From contig NZ_JAQJZJ010000005.1 of the NCBI RefSeq assembly GCF_027988105.1, positions 1 to 64,000 on the forward strand: a stretch of 64,000 bases of DNA, written 5' to 3'. The DNA comes from Pseudomonas aestuarii (lineage in GTDB: Bacteria; Pseudomonadota; Gammaproteobacteria; Pseudomonadales; Pseudomonadaceae). A program made the position numbers and the translations under genes. A model generated the notes under the pieces. It ran no database searches, was not told the origin of the DNA, and was given only the letters and a program-made list of their open reading frames with translations. The stretch's first letter is position 1, and every line of letters begins with the position of its first letter. Of the stretch, positions 1-8,187 are shown one piece after another.

Positions 1-2
1 AG

Positions 3-77
3 CTTGATGAGAAAACAGCTTCGGAAGAATTCATCCACAATGCCATATCTCTCTATGTAAACAATGATGTCGCATAA
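3..77 (+). CDS. 3' end of an upstream gene (partial), unknown product
   Basis: Frame 3 is open from the window edge to a TAA at 75-77 and would encode a 24-residue C-terminus ending VNNDVA. It overlaps the start of the polymerase-like gene by 14 bases, the spacing of a translationally coupled operon pair. Frame 1 is also open (to a TAA at 58-60), so the choice of frame is an inference from the overlap. No function can be read from so short a tail. If real, this gene is the operon partner of the polymerase-like protein. Confidence 0.35.
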   Translation, partial: LDEKTASEEFIHNAISLYVNNDVA

Positions 78-1899
78 TTACATTATTTGTGGAAAGCTAG
101 ATAATCGGTCAGATTTCGGCATCTTTTCAAAGCACGCTACTGCAAAAGTCAGGGTGCGCGGAGAGCGCCTGGGTAACGTGCGGCAGACGGCGACTCTGCC
201 GATATCAGCCGGAGAGTCTAGTGTCTGGTTCGACGGACGGCCCTGGGATTCGAAAGCCTTCTTGGCGATGGCAGCCTCAAAAGGTATTCAACGTTTGTGC
301 GTTCTCACAAGTAGAGAGTATCTCTATATTGTAGAGCTTGCTTCAATGTACGGCATGCGGGTTGATATATTCGAGAAAAATTTCCCGATTTTTTCGAATA
401 TCAAATTCAGTCCCTCTCTTCGCGTCAATCATGAGGTGCTCACGAAATATTTACGAAAACTGGGTCAGCTTGGGATACGCTCTGCTAGCCTCAGCAAGCA
501 CCTGTCCCAACGCCATCTGCTCGCGATCTTAAAAAAAATCCGCTTCAAAAACAGCTATGATCGCAACTTGCTATTTGCATACAAGGATGGATACCAAGAA
601 GTTTTTAAATTTAAGGAAGAGAGGTCAGATCGAGTTATCGTCGCGCTCGATTTTAACTCGATGTACCTCGATTGCATGAAAGGTGAATTTTGCAATCCAG
701 CCTCGATAGAGTATAAAAATTTTCAGGGGCAGTCGGCCAAACAAAGTAATTTGGCGAATGGTTTTTACCGGGTTCGTCTTCGAGGGGCTAAACAAAGCTT
801 TCTACTCGAACACCATCCTTTTCGATATAAACGGCTTGGTCGCTCTTATCTCTTTGAGCTGAACTGTGGCGATACCATAGAAACGCTACTTCATAAAGAT
901 GAAATAGATTACTATACTGCGTTCTTCGAAAGCATTGAAATTCTCGAAGGCCTATTCAGTGAAGATACGATTGAGCATCCCCTGCTTCGCACGGGGCTCA
1001 GCTTGTACTCTCAGAGAATGTATCATCGACGGCGCGGGGATCGAGTTAAGGAGAACTTGTGCAAGGCATCCATACAGCATATGCACAGCGCCACGAATCA
1101 GAATCGCTTCTCTAAAAAAACTTTTGATAGCATGGATAAGGTTCGGCATTTTCTATCGACTGAGTTTGCAATGAATCTCGATATAATCAGCGTAGACGAA
1201 ATTGTCGACTTTTTGATGCGCCATAAATATTTTGGGCTTACTCTCACCCCCCAAGGATATCAGTTATCCTATCTAAACGCCGGTGCCAGTGACACAATCT
1301 TCAGCCTTTCCGCGCAAGTGGTGGCTACTGCAAGGTTAAAAATGATCAAGACGATCGAGCAATTCATGAGATATAAGACCGTCGAGTTATGCTATGCAAA
1401 TGTCGATTCGATCCACTTATCCATGAAGCGGGATGAAGTTGACGGCTTTCTCCAGCAGAACCATGATTTAATTTCAGACGAACTGGGTGCCCTGAAAGTA
1501 GAAGCAATCGCCGATCAAGGTTACTGGTTCGATGTTGGTCGATATTGGCTAAAGAAAAATGACGAGGTAGTGCTATTCAAAAACAAGGGGTTTAATCATA
1601 AGGCTGCGACTGAACCATTTGTATGTCGTCGCAAAATTAACAACTTTATCGAAGCACCTACATTTGCGCACCTTAGAACCCACATAATGAAGATAGAAAA
1701 TTCATTCACCTACCGTAAGCGTCTCGAAAACCTGACAAGTAAAGAATCTCGTTTTGTCCGATTTCAGTATGAGGAAATAAAAGACCTGAACTCTGCAAAC
1801 CTGGCAGAAGCTCGTGAGCAAATGCGCTCTATGAAAGATAAAGTCAAGCTCTTTCAATTTATATCGAACAAAGCACAGGCGTTGAGCGAAGAACGATAA
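64..1899 (+). CDS. Divergent B-family (protein-primed-like) DNA polymerase without a visible exonuclease
   Basis: The 611-residue protein carries the landmarks of family B polymerases of the protein-primed type in order: a YxGG-like element (YKDG, residues 173-176, followed by a QEVF stretch), motif A DFNSMY (196-201), a motif B helix with K334 where the usual N-S-x-Y-G part has become Q-H-M-H-S, motif C YANVDS (444-449), and a basic RYWLKK (493-498) followed by KGF (508-510). Motif A Asp196 and the second motif C Asp448 are kept, so the catalytic pair may be intact, but the first motif C Asp is Asn446. The N-terminal 170 residues show no D-x-E exonuclease motif. The gene is much richer in A+T than the backbone and probably acquired. 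Function is not known; a nucleic-acid-synthesising defence or mobile-element role is inference. Start: two adjacent ATGs at 64 and 67. Confidence 0.72.
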   Translation: MMSHNYIICGKLDNRSDFGIFSKHATAKVRVRGERLGNVRQTATLPISAGESSVWFDGRPWDSKAFLAMAASKGIQRLCVLTSREYLYIVELASMYGMRVDIFEKNFPIFSNIKFSPSLRVNHEVLTKYLRKLGQLGIRSASLSKHLSQRHLLAILKKIRFKNSYDRNLLFAYKDGYQEVFKFKEERSDRVIVALDFNSMYLDCMKGEFCNPASIEYKNFQGQSAKQSNLANGFYRVRLRGAKQSFLLEHHPFRYKRLGRSYLFELNCGDTIETLLHKDEIDYYTAFFESIEILEGLFSEDTIEHPLLRTGLSLYSQRMYHRRRGDRVKENLCKASIQHMHSATNQNRFSKKTFDSMDKVRHFLSTEFAMNLDIISVDEIVDFLMRHKYFGLTLTPQGYQLSYLNAGASDTIFSLSAQVVATARLKMIKTIEQFMRYKTVELCYANVDSIHLSMKRDEVDGFLQQNHDLISDELGALKVEAIADQGYWFDVGRYWLKKNDEVVLFKNKGFNHKAATEPFVCRRKINNFIEAPTFAHLRTHIMKIENSFTYRKRLENLTSKESRFVRFQYEEIKDLNSANLAEAREQMRSMKDKVKLFQFISNKAQALSEER

Positions 1900-1903
1900 A
1901 AAT

Positions 1904-1941
1904 ATCTCCAGAGATACCAGGTGACATGGTGGTCTGGAGAT
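1904..1941. terminator. Inverted repeat after the polymerase-like gene, possible terminator
   Basis: ATCTCCAGA at 1904-1912 is perfectly complementary to TCTGGAGAT at 1933-1941, with an inner ACCA/TGGT pair (1916-1919 and 1927-1930). It begins five bases after the stop codon. There is no T-run, so it is a terminator-like or protein-binding palindrome rather than a classic Rho-independent site. Confidence 0.4.
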
Positions 1942-2303
1942 GCAACCGAAAATGTATCAGCGGAGCGCGTGCAAAGCACTTCTGGCAGCATCCATAGGGA
2001 GTCACCTGCTGCAGCATGGATCTCTGAGCCATGTGTCGGCCAATGTAGCACGTTAGTATTTATCTGGCTAAGCCATTCCAAACAATGGTGCTCGCCTTGC
2101 AAAAGCTGATCTGCTCAGCTCATCCGAAAACCGGTTGGCCCCACCCGAGTGGCCACTTCTGGCCACTTCTGGCCGGTTTTGGCCGGCTGCTGCCAGTCAC
2201 TAACGGCGGAAGCCGCCCCCTATGCTGCCGTTGGCGACTGGCCGAGGCTCTGTTATCTTGATCACAGATAAGCAGAAGGACTTGATCCCACAAGGAGTTT
2301 GAA
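1942..2303. other. Intergenic region with 10-bp GGCC tandem repeat
   Basis: No convincing gene was seen between 1900 and 2303. At 2151-2190 there are four consecutive 10-bp units starting GGCC: the first two (GGCCACTTCT) are identical and the next two are variants. Palindromic GC-rich sequence continues to about 2255. It resembles the dispersed repeats found at other cassette junctions in this window. The last 60 bases hold the leader of the next gene with AAGGAG at 2291-2296. Confidence 0.5.
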
Positions 2304-3092
2304 ATGGAGGAAGACGCGGCAGAAGTCGAGTATTCTGTGCTCGATTTTGTACAAGTGCAAAGCTGGGCCTCAGAGGCAAACGAAGTTCTGAGACCGCGCT
2401 TTGGCTTTGAGGTCTCTATGCAATTTTTAGAGACGCGGCAGCATCACGAAACCAGACGGTACACAGCGGCAGGCCTCGACCTTCCGAAAGGAGCGCTTTT
2501 TTACCCCTGCTGTGGCTCTGATGTCGAAGTACCCATTTCTGAATTCGCTAACTGCGTCGAGTCGTTCCATTTCGCAGATCCCTTCAATCCGCCTGGATTG
2601 CCACGCTCAAGCACTAGAGTCGCCGAGTTCATCGATGTACCTTATGTCGGTACGGTAGTTGGATTACTGTCAAATCCCGTGAGATGTACGCTCAGTGGCA
2701 AGTCCGCAATTGTTCATGCTTCAGATGGCCTCTTAGCTTTGCGTCACCACATCCCTGACCTATCTATCTTTTATTACCGCGGAGACAGCACTGGCGAAGG
2801 AGGTAGTAACCAGTTGTGGCTGAAGCCTGTGCTATTCCACTATGTCCTGTCGCGTCTCTATGATGGGGGACTGATCGTTACCGATGGCTCTAACTGTGGT
2901 TATACGGATTTCGATTTAGACATTATTGCCCCTTGGAATCGGTTCATGAGACTCCCACCATTTTCGCATGCATGTATCGGAGACAGTTTCCAGTATTTGA
3001 ATCGTACATTCACATATATCTGCACTTTAGACAGGTATCAAGGAAGAAAGCCGGTGGGCGTTTGGAGTGTTCGCAGGGTACATGCCATTTAA
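2304..3092 (+). CDS. SAM-dependent methyltransferase-like protein of unknown role
   Basis: The 262-residue protein has a Rossmann-type first glycine loop, FYPCCGSD (residues 66-73), followed about 20 residues later by an acidic strand end (HFADPF), as in class I methyltransferase-like folds; the later segment around GGLIVTDGSNC could be a strand of the same sheet. The loop (CCGSD in place of GxGxG) is atypical, so substrate and even catalysis are uncertain. An AAGGAG ribosome-binding site lies eight bases before the ATG. The gene stands alone on the plus strand between repeat-rich spacers, less A+T-rich than the polymerase gene. Confidence 0.5.
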   Translation: MEEDAAEVEYSVLDFVQVQSWASEANEVLRPRFGFEVSMQFLETRQHHETRRYTAAGLDLPKGALFYPCCGSDVEVPISEFANCVESFHFADPFNPPGLPRSSTRVAEFIDVPYVGTVVGLLSNPVRCTLSGKSAIVHASDGLLALRHHIPDLSIFYYRGDSTGEGGSNQLWLKPVLFHYVLSRLYDGGLIVTDGSNCGYTDFDLDIIAPWNRFMRLPPFSHACIGDSFQYLNRTFTYICTLDRYQGRKPVGVWSVRRVHAI

Positions 3093-3242
3093 TATAATTA
3101 TGGAAATGTCGGCGCAGCCAGTCAAGTATTCTACTTAGGAGGAATTGCTTCTGTCATTACACGCTTTGTATATAGATACTTATGTCAGACACTTGAATAT
3201 CCATTCAAACCCTCCAATAACCTTCTGCCCCGCATCCTAAGA

Positions 3243-3968
3243 CTATCCTATTAGACGACTAACAGTCCTTCCATCCCAGTCATCTCTGACAGGCTGAGCA
3301 AGAAAATTAGCCAGTTCAAGAACTGCATTCACAAGGTCAGGTAGCGTGATCTCCGCCTTGAAGGCTGGATAATACACTCTATCTTTTCTGTATATTTCGT
3401 AGTTTCCATTTTGGCTTTTAGCAACACGAAGGATGGATTTCATTTTTTCTGGCAATTTTCCGAGCGCTTCTTTAACATCCATTTCGATCTCTGATGACAC
3501 ATCTCTTTTAAGCTTACCACGACGAACCCACGGCGAATCAATAAATAGAAACTTTGAAATAACTCCGGAACTGTCAGACAATGTTGTGTAGCCAGAGGAT
3601 TCGTAATGCGGGGACCTGTCAGGTGATGTGGGGTGGCTCAATGCATTCCGAAGATGCGTGAGAAAATTTCTATAGGTTTTATTTTCTATGAATGTATTCT
3701 TAACTATAAAGTTACGTTTAATGCCCCACCTATTAGGGATGTCGACAATTTCTTCATCCCATATTCTTTTTTGAGCACGGCTCATCGCCATTAATAGCTC
3801 GTCGCAATTAGTTAGAATCGACTGAAATATGCAGATGGTCAAGGTGGCGTCATACTTGCATTCAAGTTTACTCCCAGAAGAAATCTCACAATATTGGACC
3901 AGCAGTTTCCCTGCATGCAATGCAAAGTCCGCCTGTATTCTGTTATCTCGCTCTCTGAAGTATTCCAT
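3243..3968 (-). CDS. HEPN-domain protein (pEK499_p136-like), putative RNase
   Basis: The 241-residue helical protein contains HLRNALSH, giving the R-x4-H ribonuclease motif of HEPN domains (R107, H112) in the position and context I associate with the HEPN/pEK499_p136 family. HEPN proteins are often metal-independent RNases used as toxins or abortive-infection effectors; no cognate nucleotidyltransferase antitoxin is visible next to it. The coding region is A+T-rich compared with the backbone, consistent with acquisition. It runs opposite to the upstream genes, about 150 bases from the methyltransferase-like gene. Confidence 0.6.
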   Translation of the reverse strand: MEYFRERDNRIQADFALHAGKLLVQYCEISSGSKLECKYDATLTICIFQSILTNCDELLMAMSRAQKRIWDEEIVDIPNRWGIKRNFIVKNTFIENKTYRNFLTHLRNALSHPTSPDRSPHYESSGYTTLSDSSGVISKFLFIDSPWVRRGKLKRDVSSEIEMDVKEALGKLPEKMKSILRVAKSQNGNYEIYRKDRVYYPAFKAEITLPDLVNAVLELANFLAQPVRDDWDGRTVSRLIG

Positions 3969-4099
3969 TTTCTTCTACCCCCTCCTGATATCCTCGATTG
4001 TTAACCGGCCCCCTCAAATCCTCATTGAGAGGTCAAGCCCTTGACATATATAGCGGGCAGCTTTGATTTGTCCTGCAACTTCTACGACCTGCTGCTTAG

Positions 4100-4150
4100 G
4101 GGGGCTTCGGCCAGTCACGACCGGTAGCAGTCGACTCGAAACGACCGCCC
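4100..4150. repeat. GC-rich palindromic spacer repeat
   Basis: The spacer between the HEPN and HNH genes holds GGCCAGTCACGACCGG and CGACCGCCC blocks related in wording to the other junction repeats (GACCGC, GGCC, GGTCG). The match is loose and assignment to the same family is tentative. Confidence 0.3.
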
Positions 4151-4193
4151 TCTTTCTGGAAGCCCGCTGGAAGACGTCTGTTCGTTGTAAGGG

Positions 4194-5120
4194 TTAGGTT
4201 CGCTTCAGGCGCGCCCTCAACTCAGGTATGGAATGCGGCGGGTCGAGTCTATGAAGCATCGCATGGCAATTCGGGCAGACTGGCTTAAGATGTTCTACTG
4301 GACTAACGAGATACTCGCGTCCAATTTCATGAAGCGGAACTTCATGATGAACATGTATGAAGCCCCGTCCGACCTCACCGTATCGCTCTTCGAAGTTTAA
4401 GCCGCAAACTACGCAGTCGAATCCATAGTGGTCGATACAGGCCTGGCGGGCGCGTACACTTCTCTCATAAGCGTTGACCGTGACAGACTTGGTTGCGCCC
4501 TCTGTGTACTGGTCGCTTGGTTGAACTTCATCCGGATAGGTTGCATCGACAGGTAACGGAGAACTCTGGTCTCCCTCTAACGCTTCGCTCGTCGTTTCGC
4601 TTGAAGCAGAGGGAAGTTCGGTGGAGGCAATGGTATCAATCAGCCATTCAAAAAATTCAGTGCCCATCCTTCGGAGGTCAACGCCCGCAGTAGCCTTGTC
4701 GCTAAGAAAGGAAAGATCGGGAAGCCTGTAGCTAAGACCGCGCAAAGAGACCCCTGCGGCGCTGAGCTGCGACTCCCAGCTGGGCCTAGGCTTCTGATCA
4801 GGGTTAAGCACTGTGTGCTGCCCCAGAAGTTCGGGCGCTTTAGCGCTGCGCAGTTTGTCATACAGAGATGGGAAGTTCTGGTCGATCCAGATTTTGAGTC
4901 GAATGCTCAGGGGGGAAACATTGGGTTGCAACTCAATAGCGAGTAGATGAATGCCGGGCGATGGATGATTGATTTGTGTCCATAGGCCTCCAGTCTTCTC
5001 TCGCCTCGATGAGGCGCGGACGCACTCGGACAGGCCGACAAAGGTACTCTTTGCATCGCGAAAGGCTGCTTTCCACACAGCAAGGAACTCGGGTGTATTG
5101 AGCCATTGATTTGTTTGCAT
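4194..5120 (-). CDS. HNH endonuclease, McrA/restriction-like
   Basis: The 308-residue protein ends in an HNH domain: a zinc ribbon C236-x2-C239 and C282-x2-C285, the catalytic core HVHH at 256-259, Asn284 and a distal His286/His290 region. The first 160 residues contain a globular domain (possible DNA or modification reader, including a WTQINHPSPGIH segment), joined by a Ser/Thr/Glu-rich linker (about 165-215). This layout, recognition domain plus linker plus C-terminal HNH, is usual for modification-dependent restriction enzymes; the target is not predictable from sequence. It lies in the defence island between a HEPN gene and the SRAP/umuDC locus. Confidence 0.75.
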   Translation of the reverse strand: MQTNQWLNTPEFLAVWKAAFRDAKSTFVGLSECVRASSRREKTGGLWTQINHPSPGIHLLAIELQPNVSPLSIRLKIWIDQNFPSLYDKLRSAKAPELLGQHTVLNPDQKPRPSWESQLSAAGVSLRGLSYRLPDLSFLSDKATAGVDLRRMGTEFFEWLIDTIASTELPSASSETTSEALEGDQSSPLPVDATYPDEVQPSDQYTEGATKSVTVNAYERSVRARQACIDHYGFDCVVCGLNFEERYGEVGRGFIHVHHEVPLHEIGREYLVSPVEHLKPVCPNCHAMLHRLDPPHSIPELRARLKRT

Positions 5121-5217
5121 TTGAGGAACCTTTTCACGGAATGGTAAACCTAATCTGCTAGATCAGTGTAGGCGGAAAATCAAACAACGCTGCAGCCATG
5201 CCAGCGGCTTGTCCACC

Positions 5218-5273
5218 GACCGCTCTTGGCCGCTTCCCGCCGGTCGCAGCTAACTGGTTCAGGTCGCCTCCGG
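5218..5273 (+). repeat. 56-bp dispersed repeat, copy 1
   Basis: Begins GACCGCTCTTGGCCGCTTCC and ends GGTCGCCTCCG. It matches the element at 56744-56799 over its whole length with scattered differences, and the reverse-oriented copy at 8323-8368. Its last bases overlap the 3' end of the SRAP gene. Confidence 0.7.
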
Positions 5274-5993
5274 CCAATCAGGGCCGATCGGGTGGCTCCC
5301 TGGAATCAAGGGGGAAATCAGAGCTGCCCCAGTGTTTTTCACGTTACCTACCGCCTTGTCGACCTGGTACCACTCGAACGCCTCGGACGGAAGGCCAAGC
5401 TCCCGCACGATCTGCTCGGCACGCTGCGAAGTTGTATTCGGGTCTATCCACTCGCGGGCCAAGTCCGCTGGTAGCACCACTGGCCGGCGATCGTGGATAT
5501 CCAGCATGCCGCCCTGGGCGTCAGCAGTGATGATCACGAAGCCGTCGTCCTCGCGAACCTCGCTGCCGGGGTTGGGGAGCTGGCCGATGGCGGCTAAGAA
5601 CATCGGTCCGCCGCTACGCAAACGGATGAAGTAGGGCTGCTTGTGCTTCGGATCGCTCTCGTCCTTCACCCACTCATACCAGCCGTCAGCGGCGACCAAC
5701 GCGCGGTGCGACCATATCTGCCTGAAGAACTTGCCGCTCGCCACCGTCTCGACACGGGCGTTGATCGGCGCCGGCATTTTCCCCTTCTTCGCCCAGTGCG
5801 GTGCCCACCCCCATCTCACTGCGGCGATCGTCAGGCCGCCTCCCTCCGCGTGCAGCAACTGCACGTTGGTCTGTGGTGCCACGTTGTAGCGCTCGATCGG
5901 CAGGTTGTCGTAGCCGCCGATCACCTCCTGCTCGCTGTTCAGCTCGCGCAGGTAATCCGCCATCCCCTGATACTGGGCAAATCGTCCGCACAT
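5259..5993 (-). CDS. SRAP-domain protein (YedK/HMCES-like abasic-site DNA-protein crosslinker)
   Basis: Starting at the ATG of MCGRF gives 244 residues, with the catalytic Cys2 that must be exposed at the N-terminus after Met removal; this decides the start against a longer open frame. Other family marks are NVAP (Asn and the following loop), the WGWAPHW segment, NARVE (Asn/Glu pair), and WYEW with a later H-D-R-x-P-V. SRAP proteins form a thiazolidine crosslink with abasic sites in single-stranded DNA and shield them. The gene is divergent from umuDC and its start lies 66 bases from a LexA box, so SOS control is likely. C-terminal end overlaps a dispersed repeat. Confidence 0.92.
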   Translation of the reverse strand: MCGRFAQYQGMADYLRELNSEQEVIGGYDNLPIERYNVAPQTNVQLLHAEGGGLTIAAVRWGWAPHWAKKGKMPAPINARVETVASGKFFRQIWSHRALVAADGWYEWVKDESDPKHKQPYFIRLRSGGPMFLAAIGQLPNPGSEVREDDGFVIITADAQGGMLDIHDRRPVVLPADLAREWIDPNTTSQRAEQIVRELGLPSEAFEWYQVDKAVGNVKNTGAALISPLIPGSHPIGPDWPEAT

Positions 5994-6058
5994 GGTCGTC
6001 CGCTCGTCATCGCCTTGCTCATTTCGATTGTAGGCGGGCTGGCTTGTTCTGTACTGTG

Positions 6059-6074
6059 CTGTATATATAGCCAG
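6059..6074. promoter_or_regulatory. LexA box (SOS operator)
   Basis: CTGTATATATAGCCAG matches the CTG-N10-CAG operator of gammaproteobacterial LexA with an AT-rich centre. It sits 19 bases before the umuD ATG and 65 bases before the divergent SRAP gene start, placing both genes under one operator. Confidence 0.88.
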
Positions 6075-6092
6075 TATAATTACAGGTGCACC

Positions 6093-6524
6093 ATGTCCTG
6101 CACGATCCTCGGGCCACTGAGCAGCAGCTCCGTGAGCCTGCCTTTCTATTCCTTCCGCGTTCCGGCCGGGTTTCCCTCGCCGGCGCAAGATCACATCGAA
6201 GCCGAGATATCCCTCGACGAACTGCTCGACCTCCGCGCGCCGCATATGTACCTGGTGCGCATCAGCGGCGACAGTATGATCGACGCGGGGCTGTTCGATG
6301 GCGACCTGGCAATCGTCAATAAAGCGCTAGAGGGGCGGCCTGGACTAATCGTCATCGCCGCGCTCAACGGCGATACCTTGGTCAAGCGCTTGGCCAAGGA
6401 AGGCGAACAGATCATTCTGCGGGCCGAGAACGAGGCCTACGCGCCGCGCTATGTACTCGAAGGGGATGAGCTACTGATCTGGGGCGTGGTCACTCACAGC
6501 GTGCACTGCCATGCCCCAGGCTGA
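6093..6524 (+). CDS. umuD: UmuD-like translesion polymerase accessory protein
   Basis: The 143-residue protein is a LexA/UmuD-family self-processing peptidase: cleavage site Ala25-Gly26 ([11 protein letters not shown]), nucleophile Ser61 in SGDSM, general base Lys98 in LVKRL. RecA-stimulated cleavage yields the UmuD' form that joins UmuC in error-prone polymerase V. The start at ATG 6093 follows the LexA box directly and gives the usual family length; a longer open frame upstream runs through the operator and is rejected. The 3' end overlaps umuC by 14 bases. Confidence 0.93.
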   Translation: MSCTILGPLSSSSVSLPFYSFRVPAGFPSPAQDHIEAEISLDELLDLRAPHMYLVRISGDSMIDAGLFDGDLAIVNKALEGRPGLIVIAALNGDTLVKRLAKEGEQIILRAENEAYAPRYVLEGDELLIWGVVTHSVHCHAPG

Positions 6525-7788
6525 GTCGGCAATTGCCCTGATCGACTGCAACTCGTTCTACGCCAGTTGCGAGCGGGTCTTCCGCCCGGATCTGCTGCGT
6601 ACACCTATCGTCGTGCTGTCGAACAATGACGGCTGCGTGATCGCCCGCTCGGCCGAGGCCAAGGCGCTGGGCATCAAGATGGGCGAGCCGTATTTTCAGA
6701 TCAGGCAAAAGCTGCGGCAGTTCGGCATTTTGGCGTTCTCCAGCAACTACGCGCTTTACGGCGATATGAGTCAGCGGGTGATGACCATCCTCGAGGGGAT
6801 GGTCCCGGTGCTCGAGGTGTACAGCATCGATGAGGCGTTTGCCGACCTGACCGGTATGCCCGGCAGCCTAGAGAGGCTGGGGCGAGAAATGCGTGCACGG
6901 GTGCTGCGCTGCACTGGCATCCCGGTGGGGGTGGGCATTGCCCAGACCAAGACCTTGGCCAAGCTGGCCAATCGTGCGTCGAAGTTATGGCAGCGGCAGA
7001 CCGGTGGGGTCGTGGATATCCGCCAGTCCGAAAAGCGCGACAAGCTGCTGAAGGTGATGGATGTCAGCGAGGTCTGGGGCATCGGCCGGCAGATGACCGC
7101 CCACCTGGCCGACATGAACATTCGTACGGCCTGGGATCTTGCCCAGGCCGACGCCTGGACACTGCGCAGCAAGTTCTCGGTGGTGGTGGAGAAGACGGCC
7201 CGTGAGCTGCGCGGCACATCCTGCCTGGCGCTCGAGGAGCAAGCACCACCGAAGCAAGAGATCTGTTGCAGCCGGATGTTCGGCAAACGCCTGCATGAGC
7301 TGCCGCCGATCCGCGAAGCGGTGGCCACCTACGCCGCGCGGGCCTGTGAAAAGCTCCGCGCGCAGCACTCCCTGTGCAAGAAGGTGCGGATCAGCATCCG
7401 CACCGGCATGTTCAACCCGGACGAGCCGAAGTTCGTCAGGGGCATTATCTGTGAGTTGCCCTATCCGACCGACGATACCCGACTGATTACCAAGGCTGCC
7501 TCCGAGGGGCTGGAACTGATCTACCGGGCCGGCTTTGCATTCAGTAAGGCGGAGATCCTGCTGCTCGATCTGCGCCAGCGTGGTGAGTTCACCGACGACC
7601 TGTTCGTCGCGACACCGCCGGTGGCTGCCGAGCGGGTGATGGAGGTGATGGATGCGATCAATGCGCGCTGGGGACGGGGAACGATGCGGCCTGCAGGCGT
7701 GCCAGCGAAACCGGACTGGGGGATGCGGCGGGAGATGATGAGCCCGAGCTATACGACACGGATCGATCAGTTATGGCGGGTGACGTAA
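6511..7788 (+). CDS. umuC: UmuC-like Y-family DNA polymerase V catalytic subunit
   Basis: The 425-residue protein has the Y-family palm motifs: [16 protein letters not shown] near the N-terminus (first catalytic Asp) and YSIDEAF (second acidic pair), followed by helix-hairpin-helix residues (VWGIGRQM) and the little-finger domain. It copies past lesions as a complex with UmuD'. The length and C-terminal DUF4113-like tail ([19 protein letters not shown] region) agree with chromosomal and plasmid UmuC/RulB proteins. It is co-transcribed with umuD under the LexA box at 6059. Composition is close to that of the backbone. Confidence 0.95.
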   Translation: MPQAESAIALIDCNSFYASCERVFRPDLLRTPIVVLSNNDGCVIARSAEAKALGIKMGEPYFQIRQKLRQFGILAFSSNYALYGDMSQRVMTILEGMVPVLEVYSIDEAFADLTGMPGSLERLGREMRARVLRCTGIPVGVGIAQTKTLAKLANRASKLWQRQTGGVVDIRQSEKRDKLLKVMDVSEVWGIGRQMTAHLADMNIRTAWDLAQADAWTLRSKFSVVVEKTARELRGTSCLALEEQAPPKQEICCSRMFGKRLHELPPIREAVATYAARACEKLRAQHSLCKKVRISIRTGMFNPDEPKFVRGIICELPYPTDDTRLITKAASEGLELIYRAGFAFSKAEILLLDLRQRGEFTDDLFVATPPVAAERVMEVMDAINARWGRGTMRPAGVPAKPDWGMRREMMSPSYTTRIDQLWRVT

Positions 7789-7914
7789 GGCCTTGGAGGA
7801 GACGGGTACCGGCCAAGAGCTGCTCGAGTACGAACTGACTCGCTCTATTTGATTCAGGCGTTCATTGCCCCAGAGCAATTAGCGAGACTGGACTGACTGG
7901 CGGCTGTTGCGGCT

Positions 7915-8187
7915 CTACGATGAAACCTGCCTGATATCCAACACGACCCATACCTCATACCCTTTCTCCCGAGCTGCTTTCTCGGCCTCGAGTTGGGCCG
8001 CGAGTGTACTAATGGAGCGGGAGCGGTGCTCGAAGCGGAATGGCGAGCCACCGTTCTTGCGCACGCTCAATTCAACGAGTGTGAAGGTGGAGTGCTGTTT
8101 GGGTATCGGTTGCTTCGATTTCGAGGGAGCGGGGTCAAGACCGAGTGCGCGCCGCATCTCGACTTCAGTGAGTGTTGTGTCAGTCAA
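7915..8187 (-). CDS. Small conserved-looking hypothetical protein
   Basis: A 90-residue protein starting at a TTG preceded by AGGGA. It has a short N-terminal part (TLTEVEMRRALGLD), a basic middle and a C-terminal helix-strand (QLEAEKAAREKGYEVWVVLD). It converges on umuC with a 126-base gap. No domain is recognised. A degenerate LexA-like site lies about 85 bases upstream of its start, so co-regulation with umuDC is possible but unproven. Confidence 0.5.
   Translation of the reverse strand: MTDTTLTEVEMRRALGLDPAPSKSKQPIPKQHSTFTLVELSVRKNGGSPFRFEHRSRSISTLAAQLEAEKAAREKGYEVWVVLDIRQVSS

Noticed and set aside
1921..2109. 62-codon frame after the polymerase-like gene
   Set aside because: Begins inside a palindrome, has no ribosome site and no recognisable pattern.
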